A stretch of DNA of 64,000 bases from Dokdonia donghaensis DSW-1 (GCF_001653755.1 NZ_CP015125.1:866001-930000), one strand, 5' to 3'. Positions 25,610 through 35,784 are shown, numbered from the stretch's first letter. The notes: a model not told the origin generated them from the letters alone. Numbers and translations: made by a program.

Positions 25610-27376
25610 TTATAATTGTTTATCTATGGCACTTATAACTCTTACGGCTTTATCATAATCTTGCTGCATAGCCACACTACTGGATGGGGTATATCTAGCA
25701 AACTCACAGCTTTCTAGAAGACTTATAAACTCTATTGTGGTGTTTTGATCTACATCACGTTCTTTAAGTAATCTCGTTATGCGATCTTTAGACATCTCAC
25801 TGGTTGTGATGTTAAGTTTTGCTTTGAGGTAGTTGTGCAAAGCACGCTCCATTGCGATGTAAAACTCTTTTTGACTACCTAGGTTTTTCTTTGCTGTAGC
25901 GAGAAATTTTCTAGCGAGCTTATCTGCCTTGCGTATTCTATTACCCGTGACATCATTTGCATAAGATTCCTTCTTTTTGCGCAGAAGTATAGCTATAGGA
26001 ATCAATAAAAATGGAAGTAGACTAAGCATCCAAAATAGTGTGCTCTTAAAGAACTTTTCTTGTGTAACCGGTTTAAGGTTTGCTGTTGTCTTTATGTACT
26101 GAAATTGATTATCTGAAGCAACGACTTGCTGCTGCTTTGTATCATTAGTGTCAGATATCGCACTTGCAGTGTCTGTAGGTCCATTTTCTACTGTAATCAC
26201 ACGCTCTTGTGAGGTGATACGTTCGTAAGACTTGGTCTTAGGGTTAAAGTACGTAAATGAAAGTGGTGGTATGGGGTAACTGCCCTTAAACTGTGGTACA
26301 ACTGTATATGTATCTTCCTTAAGGCCGCTCATACCGGCAAGATTAGTACGTATTTTATCACCATTTTCTGGCTCATATACTTCTAGTGTACTTGGTAAGT
26401 TAGGTTTAGGTAACTCAAAAAGTTTAAGATTTCCTTTTCCTTGCACTTGTAACTTGAGCTGAAAAGCCTCTCCTGCATCTAGTGTATCTTTATTTGAAGT
26501 GACTTTAAAATCAAACTCTCCTACAGCACCAGAAAAGTAATCTGGTTTGCCAGCATCAGGTAATGGTTTTACATCTACCGTTCTTATAGGAGCGCTTACT
26601 GTAATATTTGCGCTTTTACTGAGTATACGTCCAAAGATATCACGGCGGTTAGTAGGGACACTTACAGCAACACTTAGGCTTAAAGGTTCTATCTCTAGTT
26701 TTCCTGTCTTTTGAGGGTAGAGCACAGTACGTCTTAAGATAACATAGCGATAGTCTTCTCCTTTATACTTCCCTTCATAAATTTTAAACTGCTTCTCGTC
26801 TGCGCTTTGACTCCAGAAGTCTGCAAACTTTGGTGAGTCAAGCTCGCGCCAGTTATTTACACTTGTCTCTTTTGAGACATAAAGCTTGTAAACAATAGTA
26901 AATGCTTCATTAAGATAAGGGCTGTTTTTTGAAACCTCTGCTACGAGATGTACTTTTTCTTTTGCTAGATAAGTGGGGTCATTTGGATCTTTTGGGACCT
27001 CTACAGCGGCAGTAACCGTAACTGGTACGGGTGGTGATTTATAAATCTGACCCCCTACTGTTATTTCTGCCTGGCCTATCTCAAGGTTGCCACGCTTAGT
27101 GGGTGATAATACATAAGAATATGTTTTTGAAAAACTACTCTTACCATTTACCCACTGCCTGCTTGTAGTCTGGCTAGGGCCTCCTACCACGCTAAAACCT
27201 TCAAAACTGGGAGCTCTAAAATTATCTCCATCTTGGTTCATTATAAAATCTACACGTAAACGCTCATTTACACCTAGTCTATTCTTGCTCAACTTTGCAT
27301 TGAACTGAACGTCTTGCGCAAATAAAACTGTCCCTATGAGTAGAAACAGGTAAACTATGTTTGATTTCATCTTCAT
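25610..27376 (-). CDS. batD: BatD: oxygen-tolerance membrane protein
   Basis: 588 aa with a signal peptide (residues 1-20, ending VLFAQ). A long beta-rich periplasmic region contains several similar immunoglobulin-like modules, including VQFNAKLSKNRLGVNERLRVDF. One membrane helix (about 448-467) and a cytoplasmic helical tail follow. The BatD family is known from the Bacteroides fragilis bat operon, where the genes affect oxygen tolerance; the biochemical role is unsettled. Its ATG overlaps the batC stop by one base. Confidence 0.92.
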   Translation of the reverse strand: MKMKSNIVYLFLLIGTVLFAQDVQFNAKLSKNRLGVNERLRVDFIMNQDGDNFRAPSFEGFSVVGGPSQTTSRQWVNGKSSFSKTYSYVLSPTKRGNLEIGQAEITVGGQIYKSPPVPVTVTAAVEVPKDPNDPTYLAKEKVHLVAEVSKNSPYLNEAFTIVYKLYVSKETSVNNWRELDSPKFADFWSQSADEKQFKIYEGKYKGEDYRYVILRRTVLYPQKTGKLEIEPLSLSVAVSVPTNRRDIFGRILSKSANITVSAPIRTVDVKPLPDAGKPDYFSGAVGEFDFKVTSNKDTLDAGEAFQLKLQVQGKGNLKLFELPKPNLPSTLEVYEPENGDKIRTNLAGMSGLKEDTYTVVPQFKGSYPIPPLSFTYFNPKTKSYERITSQERVITVENGPTDTASAISDTNDTKQQQVVASDNQFQYIKTTANLKPVTQEKFFKSTLFWMLSLLPFLLIPIAILLRKKKESYANDVTGNRIRKADKLARKFLATAKKNLGSQKEFYIAMERALHNYLKAKLNITTSEMSKDRITRLLKERDVDQNTTIEFISLLESCEFARYTPSSSVAMQQDYDKAVRVISAIDKQL

Positions 27377-28266
27377 TACCAGTCTTTCTCCGTTTTTACT
27401 TTTGCACCTTTTACTTTCTGTGCATTTATCTTTTCTTGGGTTTTTTTCTCTTGATCTTGCATCGCCTTTAGTAAGCTCTGCACTTGTTGAGGAGATAATT
27501 GCCCTTGCTTAGGTTGCGGTGGTGGTTGTTTTTTATCTTCTTCACCCTCGCCACCATCTTGCTTTTTGTCTTTGTCTTTAGGGTCTCCTTTATCATCTTC
27601 TTTTTGTTCTCCCTCGTCTTCTTTTTCTTCGCCCTTATCGTCTGTTTCTTCCTTGTCGCCGTCTTCTCCCTCTTTTTTATCTCCTTCTCCTTTGTCGTCT
27701 TTTTTATTTTCGTCTTTATCCTGGTTTTCGTCTTGGTTTTCTTGGTCGTCATTATCGCTACCACCACCGCCATTGTTTTCTTTTTCTTTTTTGGCAAGTT
27801 GTAAGTTGTAGCGCGTTTCTTCGTCTGTAGGATCTGCGCGTAGGGCATTTTTATAGGCCTCTACAGCACCATCCCATTGTTCTTGTTGAAAAAGCGCATT
27901 ACCTAGATTGTGATATGCTTTGTGCTTTTCTTTTTTAGTTTGTGCTACAGCTGCTGCTCTTGCTAGCGCGCTTGTGCTTTCTTCCCACTTTTTGTTTTTG
28001 TAATAGTTGTTTCCGGCATTATATTTTGCAGGTACACTCTCTGGTGTGAGTGAGATGGCTGCTCTTAGATTTGATTCCGCTTTCGCGAAAGCGTCAAAAT
28101 CTACAACGCCACCTTCTTGGTTTATCATTGCTTCGGTACCTTCTAGAATATACTCTCTAGCCTCACCTGCCAGCGGATTTTCAAGTGTCTTTCCTTCTTT
28201 TGCTTTTTCTTGAGCTATGGCAGTAAAAGCTAGTGTGGCTAGCGCCAGTGTAAGTAACTTTTTCAT
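27376..28266 (-). CDS. batC: BatC: TPR protein with a highly charged linker
   Basis: 296 aa: signal peptide (1-18), TPR units (about 50-160), then a very low-complexity acidic/lysine linker (about 165-250, mostly D, E, K, G, N, Q) and a C-terminal segment PQQVQSLLKAMQDQEKKTQEKI. Such linkers are usual in BatC. Palindrome copy 12 is read as DAFAKAESN near residue 60 in the first TPR region. Between batB and batD, with a 3-base gap to batB. Confidence 0.92.
   Translation of the reverse strand: MKKLLTLALATLAFTAIAQEKAKEGKTLENPLAGEAREYILEGTEAMINQEGGVVDFDAFAKAESNLRAAISLTPESVPAKYNAGNNYYKNKKWEESTSALARAAAVAQTKKEKHKAYHNLGNALFQQEQWDGAVEAYKNALRADPTDEETRYNLQLAKKEKENNGGGGSDNDDQENQDENQDKDENKKDDKGEGDKKEGEDGDKEETDDKGEEKEDEGEQKEDDKGDPKDKDKKQDGGEGEEDKKQPPPQPKQGQLSPQQVQSLLKAMQDQEKKTQEKINAQKVKGAKVKTEKDW
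28078..28093. repeat. 16-bp palindrome, copy 12 (inside batC, exact)
   Basis: Exact copy translated as D-AFAKA-E. Confidence 0.95.
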
Positions 28267-28269
28267 TGC

Positions 28270-29304
28270 TTAGTTATCATTAAAAAGGTTTAACTTCTTG
28301 AGCCAATTAGTCTTGCGGTCTAATAGAAATATGTCTAAAAATAAGAACAACAATCCTGCGCCTAAAAACCATTGAAACTGATCTTTAAAATCTGCAAACT
28401 GCTTGGCCTCAAATTCTTTTTTGTCCATACCATTGAGCAAATTCTGTACCGTTTCTACCACTGTGGCAGTGCTGTTACCGTCTATATACTCGCCATTAGC
28501 CTGCTCTGCAATAGCCTTGAGAGTAGCCTCGTCTAAGCGTGTGATTACGGTCTCTCCGTTTTGATCCTTCTTATATGACTGTACAATGCCGTTGCGCTTG
28601 AGAGGTATGGGGCCGCCTTCGGTTTTACCTACGCCTATCGTAAAAATGCGTATACCTTCTTTATTTGCTTGTTCTGCTAGGCTGGATGCTTCTCCCACGT
28701 GATCCTCACCATCTGATATGATAAACAGCACACGATTAGTTTGCTCCTCATCATTATAATAGGTTTTTGCAAGCTCTATAGCTTCTCCTATGGCTGTACC
28801 CTGGCTAGAGAGCATATCTGTATTCATCTGGCTCAAAAATAGCTTAGCACTGCTGTAATCTGTCGTGATAGGTAGTTGTGGGTATGCACTTCCTGCATAG
28901 GCTATAATGCCTATACGGTCGCTACCCAGACTATTGATGATTTGAGTAACTAGTTGTTTTGATTTTTCAATTCTATTAGGTGCTATATCTTCTGCTAGCA
29001 TAGATTTTGAAACATCTATGGCAAACACCACATCTACTCCCTCGCGCTTTACGGTCTCAAGTTTAGTACCCATTTTTGGGTTAACAAGGCCTACTACTAA
29101 AAATGCAATGGCAATACAGACCATAAGGACCTTAAGACCTGGTTTAAAATAAGACCTGTCTGGGCTTAATTTTTTAAGAAGATTTGCGCTTGCAAATTTC
29201 TTTTGAGCACTGCGCTGCCAGATTAATACCCCCATATATAAGAGTATCACCGCAGGTATAGCGAGCAGTAACCAAAACCATATTTTTTCTTCTAATAGAT
29301 ACAT
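28270..29304 (-). CDS. batB: BatB: VWA-domain membrane protein
   Basis: 344 aa: two N-terminal hydrophobic helices (about 8-28 and 58-76), a von Willebrand A domain with MIDAS motif DVSKSM near 95 and ISDGEDH near 198, and a C-terminal membrane helix. VWA proteins in this operon are thought to act with the MoxR ATPase on periplasmic or membrane partners. 28 bases downstream of batA. Confidence 0.94.
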   Translation of the reverse strand: MYLLEEKIWFWLLLAIPAVILLYMGVLIWQRSAQKKFASANLLKKLSPDRSYFKPGLKVLMVCIAIAFLVVGLVNPKMGTKLETVKREGVDVVFAIDVSKSMLAEDIAPNRIEKSKQLVTQIINSLGSDRIGIIAYAGSAYPQLPITTDYSSAKLFLSQMNTDMLSSQGTAIGEAIELAKTYYNDEEQTNRVLFIISDGEDHVGEASSLAEQANKEGIRIFTIGVGKTEGGPIPLKRNGIVQSYKKDQNGETVITRLDEATLKAIAEQANGEYIDGNSTATVVETVQNLLNGMDKKEFEAKQFADFKDQFQWFLGAGLLFLFLDIFLLDRKTNWLKKLNLFNDN

Positions 29305-29332
29305 AGGTGCCTTTTACAAAAGCATATATTAT

Positions 29333-30337
29333 TTATACAAAACTCTTAAAAACAGTATACTTTAATAATAACTCAATCATAAGTAACAATCCTGCTAGTA
29401 AAACTAGAGGCCTGTACTTTTCCTCATAATTTGTATACTTAAACTCTTCTACATCGGTACGTTCAAGTTTATCTATCTCATCATAGATTTCTTGAAGTTT
29501 CTTATTGTTAGTCGCTCTAAAATATTCACCTCCTGTGGTTTCGGCGATTTCTTCTAGTAGCTCTTCATCTATAGTAACTTGTATATTTTCATACACAAAT
29601 GTACCGTTAGGGTTACGAGCATAAGGTGATAGTGCCGTACCGTTTGTACCCATCCCGATGGTGTATACTTTAATGCCAAACTCTTGAGCGAGCTCTGCTG
29701 CGATACGCGGGTCTATCTGTCCCGCATTATTCTCACCATCTGTCATTAATATGATAACCTTGCTTAATGCTTTGCTGTCTTTAATGCGGTTTACACCCGT
29801 TGCTAGCCCCATACCTATAGCGGTCCCTCCTTCTATAATGCTGTTGTACTGTATGCTTTTAAGCGCACTTAGTACAATACTCTTATCACTCGTGATAGGT
29901 GTTTTTGTAAAACTCTCACCTGCATACTCTACCAGCCCTATACGATCGTTAGGACGGCCATTTATAAAACTTGAAGCTACTTTTTTAAGTGCTTCCAGTC
30001 TATTAGGACGTAAATCTTTTGCCAGCATACTAGCAGATACGTCTATCGCGATTACTATATCTATACCTTTTGTGGTTTTAGTCTTAGTAGATACATCTAC
30101 ATTACGCGGTCTAGCGAGTGCCACTATAATAAGACTAAGAGCCGCTAGTCTCAAAATAAATAGAAGCGGTCTGAGTTTAGGTAAAATGCTAGTGCTCGTT
30201 TTAAAACCTTTTATGCTAGATATTTTTACCGCAGGCGTTTGCTTCTTACGTTTCCATAAGTACCAAGCGATGGCTACTGGCAGTGCAAGAAACAACCAGA
30301 AAAACTCAGGATTTGAAAATTCAAAATTGCTTAGCAT
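29333..30337 (-). CDS. batA: BatA: VWA-domain membrane protein
   Basis: 334 aa with the same plan as BatB: helices near 10-28 and 60-78, MIDAS DVSASM near 95, MTDGENNAGQ near 200 and a last helix at 310-328. BatA and BatB are paralogues. The ATG overlaps the stop of the upstream 554-aa gene, so translation is coupled. Confidence 0.94.
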   Translation of the reverse strand: MLSNFEFSNPEFFWLFLALPVAIAWYLWKRKKQTPAVKISSIKGFKTSTSILPKLRPLLFILRLAALSLIIVALARPRNVDVSTKTKTTKGIDIVIAIDVSASMLAKDLRPNRLEALKKVASSFINGRPNDRIGLVEYAGESFTKTPITSDKSIVLSALKSIQYNSIIEGGTAIGMGLATGVNRIKDSKALSKVIILMTDGENNAGQIDPRIAAELAQEFGIKVYTIGMGTNGTALSPYARNPNGTFVYENIQVTIDEELLEEIAETTGGEYFRATNNKKLQEIYDEIDKLERTDVEEFKYTNYEEKYRPLVLLAGLLLMIELLLKYTVFKSFV

Positions 30338-32001
30338 TACTTCTCTTCTTCTTTTGCTTGCAGTTCTACACTTTGCATCACGCGCTCTGCGATTTGTTTA
30401 CCATAAGGATCTTCATCGTGCCAGCTTATAAATAATTGCTGGATCACACTTTCTGACTGAAAAGTTAAAAATGCATACTCACCAGAGTCCATCATTTCCT
30501 TTTCTTCATCTATAATTTGTGTTCCTTTTCCAAAGGTTTTAAGACCCTCAGCGCCATTAGGCGTTTTGAACTTTTCATTCTTCACCACATCTGCAGAGAA
30601 GCCGTTTTGCTCAAACATCGCAAGTTGATTTGCAATGAGCTGCTCTACTTTTACTTCGGCGTTTTCTGGAAATTTGAATTGAAATACGAGTATAGACACA
30701 TTTGCCGGTACTGTAGACCACGCAAATGAGGTTGCCTCCATTTGCCCTTGTGCCTCTGGTGGTAATGCTACTTCTTGTCTTGTAAGCACCTTTGGTGTAC
30801 TCACAATCATAGATGGTGCTCCATACTCACTGGTAATCCAAGTACCTTCGGCAAGCTCACGCGTCATATTTCCGAAGACAAAATCTTTAACCTCACTATA
30901 CCCTTTAACGACTATACCTACGGTGGTTGCTACAAGTAAGATGGCCAGAACACCACCTATTGCGGTAAGCCATAGTTTTCTTTTACGCTTTCGCGAAAGC
31001 GCTTCTCTATAATCCTCCTGCTTCATAAGTTCTTCTACAGTAGGAGGTGGGAGTGCTTCTTTAGTTTCTTTTACTATTTCTTCTACACTAAGACGGTCTG
31101 CTTGCGCTTTACCCTCTGGCGGATTTACACGTGCAAATTTTATAAGGTCTGCACGTTTAAAAATATCTTTAAGCTTTGCGATAGTCTCCCTGCTGAAGTC
31201 AATGTGACCACTGTCGCGCTCCATCTCAAGGCGTGCAATGAGCTCATCTGTCGTGCTCTCCATAGCGCGATCATATACCTTCTCATCATAGTAGCGACGT
31301 ATGGCATCTGTAAGTGCGGTGTAGTACTCTTTATATTTTGCTTGAGCGATATAATCTTCTTGATCTAGTGCGTTGAGTGTTGCTATGGCTTGCTCAAAAG
31401 GAGGTACATATTTTTCTGCCTCTTTTTGTTTTTTGTGACGACGTAGTAAGAACCACAAAAATAGTCCGATTGCGATAAGCACTGGGATGATCCATAACAA
31501 GTACTTCCACCACTTGCTATAGTCTCTAGGCAACTCTATAATAGGTTTAATGTCATAAAGACCTTGGTTTACAGTGTCTAGTACAACATTGTTTACTTCT
31601 ACTAGAAAAGTATCTGTCTCTACAGTTTTAGTCCCTATGATTATTTTTTGCTTTGGGATTACATAGCGACCACTATCAAACTGTGTTAAACCATATCTTT
31701 TAATAAGCTTTAATCTTGCTGAAGTAGAGCTTGCAGTGTCAATTTTATAACTTTCTATAACCTCGAGAGGGTTAAAAGTTTGGCCCTCTGGAAAAACTAC
31801 CGCCTCACCATCATTTGCAAGAACTTCAATCTTGTAATTTATTTGTTGCCCTATAAGAATGCTTGTAGAATCTACGGTGGCACGTACATCATCTTGAGCT
31901 TGAGATGATGTGGTAAAAAGAAAGCAGATCAAGAAAAACACAAACAAGGCAGACTTAGATATGCCAGCTGTATTAAAGTTATGTTGTCTTGAGGTATTCA
32001 T
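30337..32001 (-). CDS. Bat-operon membrane protein of unknown function
   Basis: 554 aa: signal peptide (1-35), a BatD-like beta domain (RATVDSTSILIGQQINYKIEV), a helix near 168-186, a cytoplasmic helical region (190-345), a second helix (349-369) and a C-terminal domain. Position between the DUF58 gene and batA is standard in Bacteroidetes bat operons, but I cannot name the family with confidence. Palindrome copy 13 encodes LSRKR directly before the second membrane helix, adding positive charge on that side. Confidence 0.8.
   Translation of the reverse strand: MNTSRQHNFNTAGISKSALFVFFLICFLFTTSSQAQDDVRATVDSTSILIGQQINYKIEVLANDGEAVVFPEGQTFNPLEVIESYKIDTASSTSARLKLIKRYGLTQFDSGRYVIPKQKIIIGTKTVETDTFLVEVNNVVLDTVNQGLYDIKPIIELPRDYSKWWKYLLWIIPVLIAIGLFLWFLLRRHKKQKEAEKYVPPFEQAIATLNALDQEDYIAQAKYKEYYTALTDAIRRYYDEKVYDRAMESTTDELIARLEMERDSGHIDFSRETIAKLKDIFKRADLIKFARVNPPEGKAQADRLSVEEIVKETKEALPPPTVEELMKQEDYREALSRKRKRKLWLTAIGGVLAILLVATTVGIVVKGYSEVKDFVFGNMTRELAEGTWITSEYGAPSMIVSTPKVLTRQEVALPPEAQGQMEATSFAWSTVPANVSILVFQFKFPENAEVKVEQLIANQLAMFEQNGFSADVVKNEKFKTPNGAEGLKTFGKGTQIIDEEKEMMDSGEYAFLTFQSESVIQQLFISWHDEDPYGKQIAERVMQSVELQAKEEEK
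30986..31001. repeat. 16-bp palindrome, copy 13 (inside the 554-aa gene, exact)
   Basis: Exact copy read as A-LSRKR-K, a frame used by only one other copy in the window. Confidence 0.95.
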
Positions 32002-32032
32002 TAGGTATTTCTCTTTGGGGTTTTTATTGCTA

Positions 32033-32926
32033 CTAGCTACGTCTTTTAAAGTATCCCAGTAGCTTTTTTACATAGCTTTGATCTGTACGTACATCTATAA
32101 CACCGGCACCACTACGCTTAAAGGTTTCTTTAAAGTAAGCAACACGCTCTTTATAGTATACCTCATAGTTTGTTCTTATCTTTTTTGAACTTGTATTGAT
32201 AAGTGCTAGCTCGCCAGTTTCTTCATCTTCCATCTGTACGATACCTAGGCTAGGTATTTTTTCTTCTCGCTGGTCATAAATACGTATACCTGTGATGTCG
32301 TGCTTATTTGCAGCAATTTTCATTGTCTGCTCATAGCCGTCTGTAATAAAGTCTGAAAGCACAAAAACAATGGCTTTCTTTTTCATCACATTACTAAGGT
32401 ATTTTATGGCTTGTGCAAGATCTGTCTTTTTTGAGCTAGGTTTAAACTCTAGTAACTCACGTATGATGCGCAGTACGTGAGACTTTCCTTTTTTAGGAGG
32501 TATAAATAGCTCTATCTCATCTGTAAAAAGGATGAGACCTATTTTGTCATTATTTTGCATTGCACTAAAGGCGAGTGTTGCCGCAATTTCAGTAACAATT
32601 TCATTTTTGAACTGCTTGTCTGTTCCAAAAAACTCAGATCCAGACACATCTGCCACGAGCATCATTGTGAGCTCTCGCTCTTCTTCAAAAACCTTAATGT
32701 ACGGCTCACTGTAACGTGCTGTCACGTTCCAGTCTATATTACGCACATCATCACCAAACTGATACTGGCGCACCTCAGAAAACGTCATACCACGACCCTT
32801 AAAGGTAGAGTGATATTCTCCACCAAAAATGTGATCAGACAGCCTACGTGTCTTAATCTCGATCTTGCGTACTTTTTTAAGAAGTTCTTTTGTATCCAAT
32901 TTTTTTTTGGGACTATAATTTATCAC
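32033..32926 (-). CDS. DUF58 domain protein of the MoxR/Bat operon
   Basis: 297 aa, soluble. The DUF58 core FSEVRQYQFGDDVRNIDWNVTAR (about 50-72) is followed by a degenerate VWA-like segment (VADVSGSEFFG, VLSDF). Always found beside MoxR ATPases and presumed to be an adaptor. 33 bases downstream of moxR. Confidence 0.93.
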   Translation of the reverse strand: MINYSPKKKLDTKELLKKVRKIEIKTRRLSDHIFGGEYHSTFKGRGMTFSEVRQYQFGDDVRNIDWNVTARYSEPYIKVFEEERELTMMLVADVSGSEFFGTDKQFKNEIVTEIAATLAFSAMQNNDKIGLILFTDEIELFIPPKKGKSHVLRIIRELLEFKPSSKKTDLAQAIKYLSNVMKKKAIVFVLSDFITDGYEQTMKIAANKHDITGIRIYDQREEKIPSLGIVQMEDEETGELALINTSSKKIRTNYEVYYKERVAYFKETFKRSGAGVIDVRTDQSYVKKLLGYFKRRS

Positions 32927-32959
32927 ATAGTAACTATTCTCACGAGTGGTATGAGCTGT

Positions 32960-33964
32960 CTATGGTACTTCTATTTGGTTTACAATTTTATTGATGATAT
33001 CTACAGAGGTCACATTTTCTGCCTCTGCTTCATAGGTAATACCTATACGGTGGCGCAGTATATCGTGTACCACGGCACGTACATCTTCTGGTATAACATA
33101 ACCACGACGCTTGATAAATGCATAACATTTTGCAGCTGTCGCAAGGTTAATACTACCACGAGGCGATGCTCCAAAGTTTATGAGAGGTTTTAAATCTGCC
33201 AGGCCATAATTTTCTGGGTAACGCGTTGCAAAGATGATATCAAGAATGTACTTCTCAATTTTTTCATCCATATACACTTCTTTTACCGCCTCTTGCGCTC
33301 TTATAATTTGCTCTACAGATACCACAGGGTTTACTTTTTCATAAGAACCCTTTAAGTTCTGGCGTATGATGAGTTGCTCATCTTCTAGCTTTGGGTAATC
33401 TATCACCGTTTTAAGCATAAAACGGTCTACCTGTGCTTCGGGTAGTGGGTATGTTCCTTCTTGCTCTACAGGGTTTTGTGTTGCCATTACTAAAAATGGC
33501 TTATCTAGTTTAAAAGTTTCGTCACCTATGGTAACCTGCTTTTCTTGCATTGCCTCTAGTAGGGCAGATTGCACTTTTGCCGGAGCACGGTTAATCTCAT
33601 CTGCAAGAACGAAGTTTGCAAAAATGGGTCCCTTCTTGATACTAAAGTCTGCGAGCTTCATATTATAAATAAGCGTTCCCACTACATCTGCAGGGAGTAA
33701 ATCTGGCGTAAACTGTATACGAGAGAAAGAGCCGTGTACCGCTTGTGATAAGGTGTTTATGGCTAGCGTTTTTGCAAGACCTGGCACCCCTTCTAGAAGA
33801 ATGTGACCACGACCCAAAAGACCTATGAGCAATCGCTCAATCATATGCTTTTGACCCACAATTACTTTATTCATCTCCATTGTAAGAACCTCTACAAAGG
33901 CACTCTCACGCTCAATTTTTTCATTGATTGCCTGTATGTCAATCGATGTAGTATTTTCTTCCAT
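32960..33964 (-). CDS. moxR: MoxR-family AAA+ ATPase
   Basis: 334 aa. Walker A GVPGLAKT (about 58-65), Walker B VLADEINRAPAKVQSALLEAM, sensor 1 MATQNPVEQEG, and a C-terminal lid region. Chaperone-like ATPase expected to work with the VWA proteins of this operon. It is the first gene of the eight-gene minus-strand operon moxR to batE, which has gaps of 0-33 bases. Confidence 0.95.
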   Translation of the reverse strand: MEENTTSIDIQAINEKIERESAFVEVLTMEMNKVIVGQKHMIERLLIGLLGRGHILLEGVPGLAKTLAINTLSQAVHGSFSRIQFTPDLLPADVVGTLIYNMKLADFSIKKGPIFANFVLADEINRAPAKVQSALLEAMQEKQVTIGDETFKLDKPFLVMATQNPVEQEGTYPLPEAQVDRFMLKTVIDYPKLEDEQLIIRQNLKGSYEKVNPVVSVEQIIRAQEAVKEVYMDEKIEKYILDIIFATRYPENYGLADLKPLINFGASPRGSINLATAAKCYAFIKRRGYVIPEDVRAVVHDILRHRIGITYEAEAENVTSVDIINKIVNQIEVP

Positions 33965-34131
33965 AATTCTTTATTCTAGTAAGCAGAAACTTCTAACGTC
34001 GCAAAGTCTCATTTTATTCCTGAAAATCTTGTTAACATTTGGTTAAAAAATATTGAAAATAAAGGGCTTCGCACACATTTCTGTAGTTTTAGAACAACTA
34101 CTTTTAATAAAACCAAATTTAAAAACTACAG

Positions 34132-34998
34132 ATGCAATTTTCAAGAATAATTCAAGGCTGTATGACCTGGGGCGTTTGGGGCAAGCAATTTAATGAACGC
34201 CAAATGGTTGAGACCATACATCACTGTCTTGAGCAAGGTGTTACCACCTTTGACCACGCAGATATTTATGGGGATTACACGACAGAAGGTGAGTGGGGTA
34301 ACGCTTTCGCGAAAGCGAACATCCCTAGAGAAACCGTACAAATTATAAGCAAGTGCGGTATCCAGATGATGGGGGACAACAGGCCAGAAAACACCATAAA
34401 ACATTACCAGTACGACAAGGATTACATCATAGCCAGCGCCGAAAGGTCTCTCAAAGAGCTACAAACAGACTACCTCGATTTATTCTTGTTACATAGGCCT
34501 AGCCCACTACTTCAACCAGATGAGGTGGCAGCCGCAGTAAGCCAGTTAAAAGAACAAGGTAAAATAAAAGATTTTGGACTTTCTAACTTTACAGCTTCAC
34601 AAACAGCACTTGTGGCATCACGTGTGGCAGTGAGTGCAAACCAGCTCGAAATCTCTATTACAGAGCGTAGCGCTCTAGATAATGGAAGTCTAGATTATAT
34701 GATGACTAATGGGATCACACCTATGAGCTGGAGTCCGCTGGGATCTGTTTTTAGAGAAGAGACACCGCAGAGTGATCGCATTAAAAAAGCGCTAGAGCCG
34801 TTATGCGAAAAGTATAATGCCACACAAGATCAATTATTACTAGCCTGGTTGCTCAAGCACCCAGCGGGTATACACCCAGTTATAGGGACCACAACTGCGA
34901 GCCGCATTACAAATGCTGTGCTGGCAGAAAAAATAGCATTAAGCCTTAAAGATTGGTTTACCATCTTAGAAGCTAGCGTAGGAGAAGAAGTAGCATAA
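34132..34998 (+). CDS. Aldo/keto reductase
   Basis: 288-aa NADPH-dependent oxidoreductase of the TIM-barrel AKR family, similar in plan to YdhF. The catalytic tetrad is visible: Asp41 and Tyr46 in DHADIYG, Lys74 in ISKCGI, His121 in LLHRPSP. The palindrome at 34302 is translated as NAFAKAN (about 57-63), in the helix after the active-site loop. Followed 10 bases later by an SDR gene, so both oxidoreductases are probably co-expressed. Substrate unknown. Confidence 0.92.
   Translation: MQFSRIIQGCMTWGVWGKQFNERQMVETIHHCLEQGVTTFDHADIYGDYTTEGEWGNAFAKANIPRETVQIISKCGIQMMGDNRPENTIKHYQYDKDYIIASAERSLKELQTDYLDLFLLHRPSPLLQPDEVAAAVSQLKEQGKIKDFGLSNFTASQTALVASRVAVSANQLEISITERSALDNGSLDYMMTNGITPMSWSPLGSVFREETPQSDRIKKALEPLCEKYNATQDQLLLAWLLKHPAGIHPVIGTTTASRITNAVLAEKIALSLKDWFTILEASVGEEVA
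34302..34317. repeat. 16-bp palindrome, copy 14 (inside AKR gene, exact)
   Basis: Exact copy read as N-AFAKA-N. Confidence 0.95.
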
Positions 34999-35008
34999 AG
35001 AAAATATT

Positions 35009-35761
35009 ATGAAAACAGCACTTATTACCGGAGCCACCAGTGGTATAGGTAAAGCAACAGCCACTCGATTTGCACAAGAAGGGATACGTCTCATTCTTTG
35101 CGGTCGTCGTGAGGAGGTATTAAATGAGCTACAAAATGAGCTTGGTAAGCACGTGCCTGTGCACACACTTACATTTGATGTACGTAACAATGAAGATGTT
35201 ACCATTGCGATAGAAAGTCTGCCAGAAGATTTTAATACCATAGATATCTTAATTAACAATGCAGGTAATGCTCACGGTCTGGATCCTATACAAAATGGCT
35301 CTATAGATGATTGGGATGCAATGCTCGACATTAATGTAAAAGGGTTGCTGTATGTAAGTAAAGCAATTATCCCACAGATGACAGCGCGTAAGAGAGGTCA
35401 TATCATAAATATAGGCTCTACAGCTGGAAAAGAAGTGTATCCTAATGGCAATGTATACTGTGCAAGTAAGCACGCTGTAGATGCTATAAACCAAGGAATG
35501 CGTCTAGATCTTAATAAGCATAACGTACGTGTGGGAGCCATAAATCCGGGGATGGTAGAAACAGATTTTAGTAAAGTACGTTTTAAAAATGATGAGGATC
35601 GAGCAGATAAGGTGTATCAAGGTTTTGACTGCCTACAACCAGAAGACATTGCAGACATTATACACTTTACAGTCACCAGACCCTATCACGTAAACATTGC
35701 AGATCTCGTCGTGCTCTCCACAGCACAAGCAAGCTCTACGATAGTTAATAGAAATGACTAG
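35009..35761 (+). CDS. Short-chain dehydrogenase/reductase (YdfG-like)
   Basis: 250 aa. TGATSGIG cofactor motif at 7-14, NNAG at 83-86, catalytic Ser137, Tyr150 and Lys154 (GSTAG...YCASK). The overall sequence, including INPGMVETDFS, resembles the YdfG group acting on 3-hydroxy acids such as serine or 3-hydroxypropionate; substrate not proven. Confidence 0.92.
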   Translation: MKTALITGATSGIGKATATRFAQEGIRLILCGRREEVLNELQNELGKHVPVHTLTFDVRNNEDVTIAIESLPEDFNTIDILINNAGNAHGLDPIQNGSIDDWDAMLDINVKGLLYVSKAIIPQMTARKRGHIINIGSTAGKEVYPNGNVYCASKHAVDAINQGMRLDLNKHNVRVGAINPGMVETDFSKVRFKNDEDRADKVYQGFDCLQPEDIADIIHFTVTRPYHVNIADLVVLSTAQASSTIVNRND

Positions 35762-35784
35762 AATATAACAATGCATAGAGCACG

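Noticed and set aside
27499..27848. Several 80-126-codon frames opposite or out of frame with batC
   Set aside because: They arise from the low-complexity acidic/lysine linker of BatC and have extreme composition.
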